In this document: positions 1-7,656 of the stretch, piece by piece
Layout: each line of letters opens with the position of its first letter
Position numbering within the stretch: position 1 is the first letter of the stretch
Position numbers and translations under genes: made by a program
Source: Janibacter sp. Soil728
GTDB taxonomy: Bacteria > Actinomycetota > Actinomycetes > Actinomycetales > Dermatophilaceae
Assembly: GCF_001428305.1 (NCBI RefSeq)
Contig: NZ_LMRZ01000001.1
Coordinates: 372,289 to 436,288, forward strand
DNA length: 64,000 bases
Reading direction: 5' to 3'
Notes under the pieces: model-generated
The model's input: only the letters and a program-made list of their open reading frames with translations
The model's database searches: none
What the model was told of the DNA's origin: nothing

Positions 1-572
1 ACGGGTTCACTCCCGGCCAGCTCGCGACGGCTGTCGGGATGTACAAGGGCGATGGGCGGTTGGTGGAGAAGAACCAGCTGGTCAACCTCGGTGGCTTCGC
101 CGAGGTCACCGGCGGGACCATCCCCGCGAGGATCTGGACGGACTACATGATCGGAGCGCTCGAGGGGAAGCCGGTCAAGAGCCTCCCGCCGGCCGGCAAT
201 GTCACCTACCGGCCGCAGACCGACCGGCCGAGCAATGCGCCGGCGCCGATCACGTCGACGCAGGCCCCCGCGCCCCGTCCGACGACGCAGGCCCCCGCGC
301 CCCGCTCGACGACCTCGAAGAGCTCCTCGACGTCCACGAGCTCCTCCACCTCGACCACGACATCGTCGAGCTCGACCACGAAGTCCTCGTCGAGCACGAC
401 GAAGACCTCGTCGACCCCGACCAGCACGTCGACCACCCCACCCCCCACCAAGACGCCGCCAACGTCGAGTTCGACGCCGCCGCCGCCGTCGACCAGCGAG
501 CCCACGATCACGGTTCCGACACCGAGCCTGACGCGGGGCGATCCCACCCCCGGCGCGAACCAGGCCGACTAG
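1..572 (+). CDS. Class A penicillin-binding protein, C-terminal part (5' truncated by window)
   Basis: The reading frame enters from the left edge (codons from base 3) and ends at a TAG at 570-572, so only the C-terminus is present. The first visible residues, FTPGQLATAVGMYKGDGR, followed by IPARIWTDYMIGALEGKP, match the end of the transpeptidase domain of PonA-type bifunctional peptidoglycan synthases (known family). The last ~110 residues are a Pro/Ser/Thr-rich extracellular tail with runs of TSSSTST type, common at the end of actinobacterial PBP1 proteins. Its position directly before a GT87 gene and rpsF is the usual actinobacterial ponA context. The downstream gene's GTG overlaps this TAG, indicating translational coupling. 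Confidence 0.8.
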   Translation, partial: GFTPGQLATAVGMYKGDGRLVEKNQLVNLGGFAEVTGGTIPARIWTDYMIGALEGKPVKSLPPAGNVTYRPQTDRPSNAPAPITSTQAPAPRPTTQAPAPRSTTSKSSSTSTSSSTSTTTSSSSTTKSSSSTTKTSSTPTSTSTTPPPTKTPPTSSSTPPPPSTSEPTITVPTPSLTRGDPTPGANQAD

Positions 573-1903
573 TGCCTCGCGAGTGGTCGGTGCGTGACCT
601 GCTGCCCGACGACGCCAGCGCGGTGATCGGTGGGCCGCTCGGTCGACGGGCCGCGCCACGCGAGCGGTCGCTCACCCGGCTGCTCCCCTTCGTCGTGGCG
701 TTGCTGCTGCTGCCGATGTCGGCGGCGGTGCTGCGTCAGGGGCACTGCATGACCAACGGCTGGAACGGCGACGACCAGTTCTGGCGGGGGTGCTTCTCCG
801 ACCTGCCTGCCCAGTACCAGATCGCCGGGCTCGAGCGCGGCTTCTCCGGGTGGCTCGCGGGCGACATCCGCCTCGACCAGATGCCCTTGACGTCCGGCCT
901 GATGGCGGCACTGGGTGGGTTGGTGCCGGACTCGGGCTGGCTAGATGCCACTCGGTGGTACGTCGTCATCTGGACCGTGCTCATCGCCCTCTGCCTCGCA
1001 GTGGCCGTCTGGTGCGTCGCTCTGATCCGTCCGCAGCGGATCGATCTGGCGGTCCAGCTCGCGCTGTCGCCCATCCACGTCGTCGCTGCTCTCATCTCGC
1101 CCGACCTCGTCGTCGTCACGCTCGTGCTGACAGCGATGCTGGCCGATGCGCGTCGGCGCCCGATCCTTGCGGGCGTGCTCCTCGGGCTGGCCCTGCTGGG
1201 GCACGCGTGGGTGGGGCTCGTGGCCATCGCTCTCCTCGTTGCCTCCCGGCGGCGTGATCGCGTCCCGGAGGCGAGACGCACCGTCGTGACCGCTGTCGTG
1301 ATCGCCGGGGGCATCGTCGTGCTGCTCGTACTGGCATCACCACACATCGTCACGGGTCCACTGACTGCGTGGTGGTCGGAGAAGCCGGGTTACGGCTCGG
1401 TCCTGCTCATCCCGGAGCTGGCGGGCCACCCCCTTCCCGACAGGGTCGCCCCGCTCTTCGCCCTCGCCGGCTGGGTCGGCGCGATCTGGGCGGCCGTCGT
1501 CATGGCCCGCCGTGCCTGGCGGCCGGCGACCTGGGCCCAGGTCGCCGCCTTCAGCGTCCCGGTGCTGGCGCTCACCGGCGCCTCGGTCCCGGTACAGGCG
1601 GCGCTGTGGGTACTGCCGCTGGCGATCCTCGCGGGGGTCTCCTGGCGCACCCACCTGGGCTTCGTCGCCGTCGAGGCGGTGCACGCGAGTGCGCTGTGGC
1701 TGCACATCGGTGCGGCGTCGGACCCGGACAAGGGCCTGCCGGCCGCCTGGTACGCGGTCGTCGTCCTCGGCCGGGCCATCGCGTGGTGCTTCCTGCTCTG
1801 GAGTGTCTGGTACACGCCGGTCGACAACCCGGTCGACCCAGCGCCTCGTCCCCAGCCCCTCCCGGACCGGGAGCCTCGTCCACAGCAGCCCGCCACCCTC
1901 TGA
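572..1903 (+). CDS. GT87-like polytopic membrane glycosyltransferase
   Basis: 443-residue membrane protein. A first hydrophobic helix lies at about residues 36-54, followed by an extracytoplasmic loop containing GWNGDDQFWRGC, then about eight more hydrophobic segments and a Pro-rich cytoplasmic tail. The acidic motif after the first helix and the overall layout resemble glycosyltransferase family 87 / DUF2029 mannosyltransferases that use polyprenyl-phosphate sugars (family knowledge). GTG start overlaps the stop of the penicillin-binding protein gene by one base, so it is probably co-transcribed with it. A gene of this kind between ponA and rpsF is common in actinobacteria. The exact substrate cannot be read from sequence. 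Confidence 0.6.
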   Translation: MPREWSVRDLLPDDASAVIGGPLGRRAAPRERSLTRLLPFVVALLLLPMSAAVLRQGHCMTNGWNGDDQFWRGCFSDLPAQYQIAGLERGFSGWLAGDIRLDQMPLTSGLMAALGGLVPDSGWLDATRWYVVIWTVLIALCLAVAVWCVALIRPQRIDLAVQLALSPIHVVAALISPDLVVVTLVLTAMLADARRRPILAGVLLGLALLGHAWVGLVAIALLVASRRRDRVPEARRTVVTAVVIAGGIVVLLVLASPHIVTGPLTAWWSEKPGYGSVLLIPELAGHPLPDRVAPLFALAGWVGAIWAAVVMARRAWRPATWAQVAAFSVPVLALTGASVPVQAALWVLPLAILAGVSWRTHLGFVAVEAVHASALWLHIGAASDPDKGLPAAWYAVVVLGRAIAWCFLLWSVWYTPVDNPVDPAPRPQPLPDREPRPQQPATL

Positions 1904-1928
1904 CCTGTCCGGTCCTCAGGGGCACGCT

Positions 1929-1958
1929 TTGGTGCGAAGGGAGTGCAGCCGATAGCCT
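1929..1958 (+). promoter_or_regulatory. Candidate promoter of the rpsF operon
   Basis: TTGGTG (1929-1934) and TAGCCT (1953-1958) are separated by 18 bp and sit about 110 bp before rpsF. The spacer contains the recurrent word CGAAGGG (1935-1941). This is a sigma-70-like match seen by eye only. Confidence 0.4.
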
Positions 1959-2072
1959 TGGGCGTTCCCGGTAGCACGTCGTCGTCCGATGATGTGCCCG
2001 AGGACAGATGCACAAACCCTCCTGTCACGGAGAGACCGTGACCGTCCAGACCGAAGGAGGCGGGTTATCAGC

Positions 2073-2360
2073 ATGCGTAAGTACGAACTCATGGTCATCT
2101 TCGACCCCGAGACCGACGAGCGGGCCGTCCAGCCGCTGCTCGACAAGTTCCTCACCGTCGTCACCACTGACGGTGGCACCGTGGACAAGATCGACCACTG
2201 GGGTCGTCGTCGTCTCGCGTACGAGATCAACAAGAAGGCCGAGGGCCTCTACGCCGTCGCCAACCTGACCTGCACGCCGGACACGAGCAAGGAGCTCGAC
2301 CGGCAGATGGGTCTTTCCGAGCAGGTCCTGCGGACCAAGCTCATGCGCATCGAGGCCTGA
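2073..2360 (+). CDS. rpsF: 30S ribosomal protein S6
   Basis: 95 residues. Starts [19 protein letters not shown] and contains the S6 signature region [18 protein letters not shown]6 binds 16S rRNA in the platform of the small subunit together with S18. The ATG at 2073 is preceded by a strong ribosome-binding site (GAAGGAGG, 2053-2060); a longer frame upstream from 1989 has no such site. First gene of the conserved rpsF-ssb-rpsR-rplI operon. Length is normal for actinobacteria. Confidence 0.97.
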   Translation: MRKYELMVIFDPETDERAVQPLLDKFLTVVTTDGGTVDKIDHWGRRRLAYEINKKAEGLYAVANLTCTPDTSKELDRQMGLSEQVLRTKLMRIEA

Positions 2361-2438
2361 GACTTCACCCTCGACTCCGGTCTGTCGGTGCTCACCGACG
2401 GACTCACCTGAGACGATCCCCGATCGAGAAGGAAACCC

Positions 2439-3047
2439 ATGGCTGGCGAGACCCCCATCACCGTTATCGGCAACCTCACGGCTGACCCGGAGCTCCGGTT
2501 CACCCCGAGTGGCGCCGCAGTGGCCAACTTCACCGTTGCCTCGACCCCCCGCACGTTCGATCGTCAGACGAACGAGTGGAAGGACGCGGAGACGCTCTTC
2601 ATGCGCTGCTCCGTGTGGCGCGAGGCTGCCGAAAATGTGGCGGAGTCCCTCACCCGTGGTACCCGCGTCGTCGTGACCGGCCGCCTCATCTCCCGCTCGT
2701 GGGAGGACAAGGAGACCGGCCAGAAGCGCTCCGTCATGGAGATGCAGGTCGACGAGGTCGGCCCGTCGATGCGCTACGCCACCGCCAAGGTGACCAAGAC
2801 CCAGCGAGGTGGCGGCGCCCAAGGTGGTGGCGGCGGCTCCTGGGGCGGCGGCCAGCAGGGTGGTTCGGGTGGCGGCTTCGGCGGCCAGCAGGACGACCCG
2901 TGGGCGACCGGCGGCGCGAAGGGCGGTCAGCCTGCTCAGCAGGGTGGCGGCTTCAGCGGTGCTCCGGCAGCTCCCGCTCAGGGTGGCACCCCGCAGGGTG
3001 GCGGTGGCTGGGGCAGTGCTCCCAGCTACGACGAGCCTCCCTTCTGA
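2439..3047 (+). CDS. ssb: Single-stranded DNA-binding protein
   Basis: 202 residues. The N-terminal OB fold (about 1-110) starts with [18 protein letters not shown]. It is followed by a Gly/Gln-rich flexible linker (about 115-190) and the acidic tip YDEPPF, which in this family recruits repair and replication proteins. Coats single-stranded DNA during replication and repair. The start ATG has GAAGGAAA just upstream. Between rpsF and rpsR, the standard operon position. The long glycine-rich linker is typical of actinobacterial SSB. Confidence 0.96.
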   Translation: MAGETPITVIGNLTADPELRFTPSGAAVANFTVASTPRTFDRQTNEWKDAETLFMRCSVWREAAENVAESLTRGTRVVVTGRLISRSWEDKETGQKRSVMEMQVDEVGPSMRYATAKVTKTQRGGGAQGGGGGSWGGGQQGGSGGGFGGQQDDPWATGGAKGGQPAQQGGGFSGAPAAPAQGGTPQGGGGWGSAPSYDEPPF

Positions 3048-3142
3048 TCGATCTCTCTCGCCCGGCTCCGGCCGGGCACTGACAACACCCCCATCCCGAG
3101 GATCAACCTCGGGCTCTCGTGAACACGAAGGAGAGCACCACG

Positions 3143-3379
3143 ATGGCCAAGCCCGTAGTGCGCAAGCCCAAGAAGAAGGCCAACCCGCTCAAGGCGGCGA
3201 AGGTCGAGAACATCGACTACAAGGACGCGAACCTGCTGCGCAAGTTCATCTCCGACCGCGGGAAGATCCGTGCGCGTCGCGTCACCGGCGTCTCCGTCCA
3301 GGAGCAGCGTCGTATCGCGACCGCCGTCAAGAACGCCCGGGAGATGGCCCTGCTGCCCTACTCCTCGTCCAACCGCTGA
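3143..3379 (+). CDS. rpsR: 30S ribosomal protein S18, cysteine-free form
   Basis: 78 residues. Contains the S18 core [18 protein letters not shown] and ends [10 protein letters not shown]. It binds 16S rRNA next to S6. No cysteine is present where zinc-binding S18 proteins carry CxxC plus a later Cys, so this is the zinc-independent (C-) type although it sits in the main ribosomal operon. ATG at 3143 follows GAAGGAGAG; the longer frame from 3119 (a GTG) is less well placed. C- forms in this operon are, as far as I know, common in Micrococcales. Confidence 0.96.
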   Translation: MAKPVVRKPKKKANPLKAAKVENIDYKDANLLRKFISDRGKIRARRVTGVSVQEQRRIATAVKNAREMALLPYSSSNR

Positions 3380-3409
3380 TCCGCGGCGCCGAAGAAAACA
3401 GGAGCAGAC

Positions 3410-3856
3410 ATGAAGGTCATCCTCACCCACGAGGTCACCGGCCTCGGGACCGCCGGCGACATCGTCGACGTCAAGGCGGGCTATGCCCGCAACTTCCTCT
3501 TCCGCCGCGGTCTGGCGGAGCAGTGGACCAAGGGTGCGCAGAAGCAGGTCGAGGCGCTCGCCGCCGGCCGTGCAGCTCGCGCCGGCAAGTCGCTGGAGGA
3601 GGCCACATCGATCAAGGGCAACCTCGAGTCGAGCACGGTCACTGTCAGCGCCCACGCGGGTGAGTCCGGTCGCCTCTTCGGCGCAGTGACCAGCCGTGAG
3701 GTCGCCGAGGCCCTCAAGGCCGGCGGTGGCCCGGAGATCGATCGTCGCACGATCGAGCTCCCCACCCCGATCAAGGCTGTCGGCCCGGCGGAGGCGCTCG
3801 TGCGTCTGCACCCCGAGGTCCAGGCCACGGTCAAGCTCGACGTCGTCGCCGGCTGA
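3410..3856 (+). CDS. rplI: 50S ribosomal protein L9
   Basis: 148 residues. The N-terminal L9 domain begins MKVILTHEVTGLGTAGDIVD and includes the signature GYARNFLFRRGLAEQWT, linked by a central helix to a C-terminal RNA-binding domain. L9 binds 23S rRNA near the L1 stalk. ATG follows ACAGGAGCAG. Last gene of the operon, closed by the hairpin at 3873-3914. In many actinobacteria dnaB follows rplI directly; here dnaB lies 57 kb downstream. Confidence 0.97.
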   Translation: MKVILTHEVTGLGTAGDIVDVKAGYARNFLFRRGLAEQWTKGAQKQVEALAAGRAARAGKSLEEATSIKGNLESSTVTVSAHAGESGRLFGAVTSREVAEALKAGGGPEIDRRTIELPTPIKAVGPAEALVRLHPEVQATVKLDVVAG

Positions 3857-3872
3857 GCCGACACGATCCCTG

Positions 3873-3914
3873 CGAAGGGGGAGAACCACCTCACCGGGTG
3901 GTCCTCCCCCTTCG
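3873..3914 (+). terminator. Rho-independent-like hairpin after rplI
   Basis: Arms 3873-3890 and 3897-3914 pair over 18 positions with one mismatch around a 6-nt loop. They are built from CGAAGGGGG on the left and CCCCCTTCG on the right. No T-run follows, as is usual in high-GC actinobacteria. Confidence 0.75.
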
Positions 3915-3936
3915 TCGTGCGTGGGGAGCGCTCCCC

Positions 3937-3966
3937 TTGGACCGGCGAAGGAGGCTGTCCTAGGGT
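3937..3966 (+). promoter_or_regulatory. Candidate sigma-70-type promoter for the lipoprotein/OmpA operon
   Basis: TTGGAC (3937-3942) and TAGGGT (3961-3966) with an 18-bp spacer, just after the rplI terminator and 34 bp before the lipoprotein ATG. Seen by eye. Confidence 0.5.
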
Positions 3967-3999
3967 GAGGGCCGCACACCGACTATCAGGGGGAAATAC

Positions 4000-4581
4000 A
4001 TGACCATGCGGACACGTGTCGTGGCACTGGGGGCCGCGACGGCTCTGGCACTCACCGGCTGCTCGATGCTCGGGGCAGACGACAGCGATGGGGACGCAGG
4101 CGCTGACGCGTCGTCGTCGCAGACGTCTGGTGTCGTCAACGGCGACGCCAGCACCAACGGGGCCAAGGCTGCGGGGATCGACCTGAAGAACCCGCCGAAG
4201 CCGATCGCCGAGCAGACGATCACGGTCGACCAGGACTCGGTCGACGAGACGAAGGTCGAGCTGCTCGAGCTGCGCCGGGACGACAACGTCATGCTGGCGA
4301 CCTTCCGCCTGACCGGGACGGGCCGGGGCACCGAGGACAAGACGGCCTTCAAGCTCCTGGGCTGGAGCTCCTTCGCCCCCGTCCTCATCGACATGAAGAA
4401 CCTCGAGAAGTACAAGCACGTGGAGGACCTCACGAGCGACGACATCTCCGCCTCGGCTCCCCTCGGGCAGCCGGTCTACATGTTCACCGCCTTCCCGCTG
4501 CCGCGGGACGGCGTCACCGAGATGGACCTGCGGGTGACCTCGGAGTCGCCGGCCATCGAAGACATCCCGATGCCGAAATGA
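4000..4581 (+). CDS. Uncharacterised secreted lipoprotein
   Basis: 193 residues. A short basic N-terminus and hydrophobic core end in the lipobox LTGC (Cys at about 21), so the mature protein should be a membrane-anchored lipoprotein on the outer face. A Ser/Asp-rich linker follows to about residue 60, then a compact domain with no family I recognise. AAATAC precedes the ATG, so the ribosome-binding site (GGGGGAAA, 3989-3996) is only fair. The stop overlaps the ATG of the OmpA-family gene (ATGA, 4578-4581), so the two are probably co-translated and may work at the same envelope site. Confidence 0.7.
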   Translation: MTMRTRVVALGAATALALTGCSMLGADDSDGDAGADASSSQTSGVVNGDASTNGAKAAGIDLKNPPKPIAEQTITVDQDSVDETKVELLELRRDDNVMLATFRLTGTGRGTEDKTAFKLLGWSSFAPVLIDMKNLEKYKHVEDLTSDDISASAPLGQPVYMFTAFPLPRDGVTEMDLRVTSESPAIEDIPMPK

Positions 4582-5168
4582 GAGCCCGAGACTGCCGACG
4601 GACGCTCATCGCCTCCGCTCTCGTCGCTCCCTTCGTCGTCATGGGAGCCGCGGGAGCGGGGGCCGTGGATGACGCGCCGTTGACGATCGACAACCTGCCG
4701 ACCCTCACGGACCATGAGGTCGACGCCTACCGCACGGCCATCGACCTACCCGAGATCTCAGCGATCACCGTGCCGGACATCGTGCCCTTCGAGCCGGACA
4801 TCACGACCTCTGGCGGCAGCACGGTCGTCAGCCTCGACACCGACGTGCTCTTCGAGTTCGGCAAGTCCGAGCTCGGGGAGTCGGCGAGCGATGCCGTCGT
4901 CGATGCGGCCAAGGATGTGCCGAAGGGCGCGAAGGTCTCGGTCGTGGGTCACACCGACTCCGTGGGGTCGGACTCGGCCAACAGGACCTTGTCCAAGAAG
5001 CGCGCACAGGCCGTAGTCGACGTCCTCGAGGACGAGCGGGACGACCTCGTCCTGCGCGTCAGCGGCAAGGGCGAGAGCGACCCGGTCGCACCCAACGACA
5101 GCGGCGGCAAGGACAATCCTGAGGGTCGGGAGAAGAACCGTCGCGTGGAGATCCGCTACACGGGCTGA
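4578..5168 (+). CDS. OmpA-family peptidoglycan-associated protein
   Basis: 196 residues. N-terminal signal sequence (about 1-30, ending near GAGAVDD), an Asp/Pro-rich spacer, then an OmpA/MotB C-terminal domain (about 85-195). Domain marks are VLFEFGKSELGESASD, VVGHTDSVGSD, SKKRAQAVVDVL and REKNRRVEI. In this family the domain binds the diaminopimelate peptide of peptidoglycan non-covalently. ATG overlaps the preceding lipoprotein stop. Monoderm bacteria have no outer membrane, so the protein probably anchors envelope components to the wall. Confidence 0.85.
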   Translation: MRARDCRRTLIASALVAPFVVMGAAGAGAVDDAPLTIDNLPTLTDHEVDAYRTAIDLPEISAITVPDIVPFEPDITTSGGSTVVSLDTDVLFEFGKSELGESASDAVVDAAKDVPKGAKVSVVGHTDSVGSDSANRTLSKKRAQAVVDVLEDERDDLVLRVSGKGESDPVAPNDSGGKDNPEGREKNRRVEIRYTG

Positions 5169-5216
5169 CCGGCGCCTTCGGTGGGTAGTCCTCCCCATGT
5201 CGCATGGTGACGAAGA

Positions 5217-5238
5217 ACCTTAAGGTCTTGGTCAAGAC
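5217..5238. promoter_or_regulatory. Two overlapping palindromes before the DUF3352 gene
   Basis: ACCTTAAGGT (5217-5226) overlaps GTCTTG-GT-CAAGAC (5225-5238), 33 bp before the next ATG. They could be an operator pair. No regulator is assigned. Confidence 0.35.
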
Positions 5239-5270
5239 ACCACACGACAGCATCGACCGGGGAGACCATC

Positions 5271-6848
5271 ATGACCATGCCGCCATACGGCCAGCAGCCG
5301 CCCCCGCCCGGGTACGGCCAGCCGCATCCCCCGCAGGGCTACGGCCAGGCCCCCTTCCAGGGCCAGCCGCACCAGCCCGGGCAGTGGGGCCACCAGCCTC
5401 CGCCGCCGCAGGCGCCGCGATCCAACAAGGCGTTGAAGTGGGGGGCCTTCGGAGCCGCAGGTGTGCTCTCTCTCGGCCTCCTCGGCGGTGGCGCAGTCTT
5501 TGCCTACAGCAAGATCAACGGTGGTGGTCCCCAGCCCGAGGCCGCGCTACCGGGCAACTCGATCGCCTTCGCCAAGGTCGACCTCGACCCCTCCGCGGAC
5601 CAGAAGCTTGATGCCTTCCGCTTCATCCGCAAGTTCCCCGGGGCCAAGGACTCCATGAGCGGCATCGACGAGAATGGCGACCTGCGCAAGGAGATCTTCG
5701 AGGCGCTCCAGGATGACGGCGAGCTCGAGGGCGTCGACTACGCCCAGGATGTCGAGCCGTGGCTGGGTCAGCGCATCGGCATGGCCGTGGTGCCCAGCGC
5801 GGACGGTGGCGAGCCGGGAATGGTCATGGCGCTGGCCAGCACGGACGAGGAGGCCGCCAAGCAGGGTCTGTCGAAGATGACGGGCGATGGAGGCTACTGC
5901 TCCGTCCAGCCCGACTTCGCCATCTGCGGCGACGAGCAGTCCGTCGTCGACAAGGCCGTCAACGACACCAAGAGCGGGTCCCTTCAGGACAACGCCAACT
6001 TCGCCAACGACATGAGTGACCTGGGCGAGGACGGCATCGCGTCCGCCTGGCTCGACGGCACCCAGGTGGGCGCCTTCGACAGCATGCTGGGCAAGAGCAT
6101 GACGAGCAACGCTCCGGCTCAGGGGCGCTACGCGATGGCGTTGCGTTTCGACGGGCCCACGCTGGAGCTCGCTGGCGTCGCCAACGCACTGCCGCAGGGC
6201 GGCGTGCCGGGTGGGGACGGCACCGCCATCGGCGATCTGCCGGGCGACACCCTCGCGGCCTTCTCGATCTCGGGGCTGGACGAGTCGCTGCGCAAGGCCT
6301 GGCCCGACATCGACAAGACCGCCCGTGACGCCCTTGGTGATGACTGGCAGTCCGGTCTGGACTCCTTCACCAGCGAGACCGGCCTGTCCGTCCCGGATGA
6401 CGTGGCCAAGGCCGTCGGGAGCGAGACCACCCTCGCGCTCGGTCCGCACGCCGATGAGCCCAAGGTCGCCCTCGTGACCAACGGCGACCGTGGCCTGATC
6501 GACACGCTCGTCGGGTCGATCAACCCTGACTCCTCCTCCAACGGACCGCAGCTGACGGTCAAGGACGCCGGCGACAACCGCACGGTCGTCACGACGACCA
6601 CCGGCTATGCCGACGAGATCGCCAACGGCTCCGGCCTGGGCGACTCTGATGCGTTCAAGGACGCAGTCCCGGATGCCGACACGGCGGGCTCGGTCGCATA
6701 CGCCGATGTCAGCAAGATCGTCGAGACCTTCGGCTCCGACATGGACGACGAGACCAAGGCCAACCTCGCGCCGCTGTCCGCGGTCGGGTTCTCGATGAGC
6801 GGCGAGGGCGATCACGCCGACTACCGGCTCCGTCTGACGACCAAGTGA
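5271..6848 (+). CDS. DUF3352-type single-pass membrane protein
   Basis: 525 residues. A cytoplasmic Pro/Gly/Gln-rich head (about 1-50, repeats of YGQP type), one transmembrane helix (about 56-77, GAAGVLSLGLLGGGAVFAY), then a ~440-residue extracytoplasmic region. The sequence after the helix, LPGNSIAFAKVDLDPSADQK, is typical of DUF3352 proteins of actinobacteria, whose function is unknown. The start has GGGGAGACCATC before ATG. It stands alone: overlapping palindromes upstream and a strong hairpin (6874-6914) downstream. The family assignment is from memory of related proteins. Confidence 0.7.
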   Translation: MTMPPYGQQPPPPGYGQPHPPQGYGQAPFQGQPHQPGQWGHQPPPPQAPRSNKALKWGAFGAAGVLSLGLLGGGAVFAYSKINGGGPQPEAALPGNSIAFAKVDLDPSADQKLDAFRFIRKFPGAKDSMSGIDENGDLRKEIFEALQDDGELEGVDYAQDVEPWLGQRIGMAVVPSADGGEPGMVMALASTDEEAAKQGLSKMTGDGGYCSVQPDFAICGDEQSVVDKAVNDTKSGSLQDNANFANDMSDLGEDGIASAWLDGTQVGAFDSMLGKSMTSNAPAQGRYAMALRFDGPTLELAGVANALPQGGVPGGDGTAIGDLPGDTLAAFSISGLDESLRKAWPDIDKTARDALGDDWQSGLDSFTSETGLSVPDDVAKAVGSETTLALGPHADEPKVALVTNGDRGLIDTLVGSINPDSSSNGPQLTVKDAGDNRTVVTTTTGYADEIANGSGLGDSDAFKDAVPDADTAGSVAYADVSKIVETFGSDMDDETKANLAPLSAVGFSMSGEGDHADYRLRLTTK

Positions 6849-6873
6849 CCTGCTGAGACAGCTCGACACGCTC

Positions 6874-6914
6874 CGTCGAAGGGGGCCCGCCGCGACGGCC
6901 GGCCCCCTTCGACG
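6874..6914 (+). terminator. Hairpin terminator after the DUF3352 gene
   Basis: Perfect 14-bp arms, 6874-6887 and 6901-6914, again CGAAGGGGG facing CCCCCTTCG. The G/C-rich loop region can extend the stem slightly. Confidence 0.75.
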
Positions 6915-6959
6915 TGCCCTGCGCTTCCGTCCGTGGCAGGCAGCAGGCAGGATGCAGGG

Positions 6960-7592
6960 GTGACTTCCATGGAGCAGATCGAGCGCACCCGTGAGCGGCG
7001 GGCCGAGTTCTGGCGCGGCGTCGGCCAGGTCGGGAGCCAGCACGCGGCCCTCGGCGATGTCGATGAGTCGGCCTTGTGGCCGGGCGGCTCGGCCGGCTAT
7101 GTCGCCGTGACCACCCCGCACACCGGTGTCGTGGCGACCGACGGGCTGAGCGACCCCACGACTGCAGCTCCTCCGATTGAGCTCTACGTCGAAGGTCGCG
7201 AGCTGATGGCCGGCCCCGCTGGCGAAGGGCGTTGGCTCACTGCCGCGCTCGAGGAGGCCGCCGGGGCGCTTGCCGGCGCCGGTGCGAGCCTCGGCGAGGC
7301 GCTCCAGAACCACGAGGTCCTGTCGGTCGAGCTCTCCGGTCAGGGCGCGCCCGCCGACTGGCTGGCGGACGGACGCCTCGGCGCGCTCGTCGGTGTGGAG
7401 CTGCCCGGCCGGCCCGGCGACTTCGAGGTCGACGGCGACCGCGTGCGCATGCTGACGCTGACCCCCCTTCGTCCGGCAGAGCTCGAGCTCGTGCGGTCCG
7501 AGGGCGCAGCCGGCCGCCGTCGGGTGGCGGACGCCCTCGCAGGTCAGGGCTGGTACTCCTACGCCGACAGCACCCGCCCCGCCGTCGTCTGA
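6960..7592 (+). CDS. SUFU-like (suppressor-of-fused type) protein, tentative
   Basis: 210 residues from GTG 6960; ATG 6969 is an equally possible start and ATG 6933 is less likely because it lies close to the terminator. Soluble, no signal sequence. The pattern VVATDGLSDP early, HEVLSVELSG in the middle and LTLTPLRPAELELVRSEG before the end is reminiscent of bacterial suppressor-of-fused-like proteins, some of which are immunity proteins to polymorphic toxins. I see no toxin gene beside it. The function is unproven. The gene converges on the alanine symporter gene, with a symmetric terminator between them. Confidence 0.5.
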   Translation: MTSMEQIERTRERRAEFWRGVGQVGSQHAALGDVDESALWPGGSAGYVAVTTPHTGVVATDGLSDPTTAAPPIELYVEGRELMAGPAGEGRWLTAALEEAAGALAGAGASLGEALQNHEVLSVELSGQGAPADWLADGRLGALVGVELPGRPGDFEVDGDRVRMLTLTPLRPAELELVRSEGAAGRRRVADALAGQGWYSYADSTRPAVV

Positions 7593-7603
7593 CTCCGTGC
7601 AGG

Positions 7604-7644
7604 ACGAAGGGAGCCGGGAGACATCGTCTCCCGGCTCCCTTCGT
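7604..7644. terminator. Bidirectional terminator between convergent genes
   Basis: Perfect 18-bp arms (7604-7621 and 7627-7644) with a 5-nt loop. The arms start ACGAAGGGAGCC and end GGCTCCCTTCGT. Serves the plus-strand SUFU-like gene and the minus-strand symporter gene. Confidence 0.85.
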
Positions 7645-7656
7645 GATGGTCGTGGC

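Noticed and set aside
300-470. Dense TCG/ACC short repeats that resemble a tandem repeat array
   Set aside because: They encode the Ser/Thr/Pro-rich tail of the penicillin-binding protein; units are irregular and there are no CRISPR-like spacers.
5547-7313. Very long open frame on the minus strand opposite the DUF3352 gene
   Set aside because: It is a shadow of high-GC coding sequence on the plus strand, with Arg/Gly/Val-rich translation and no recognisable domain. The same holds for the long minus-strand frames at 30543-33011 and 46096-48660.
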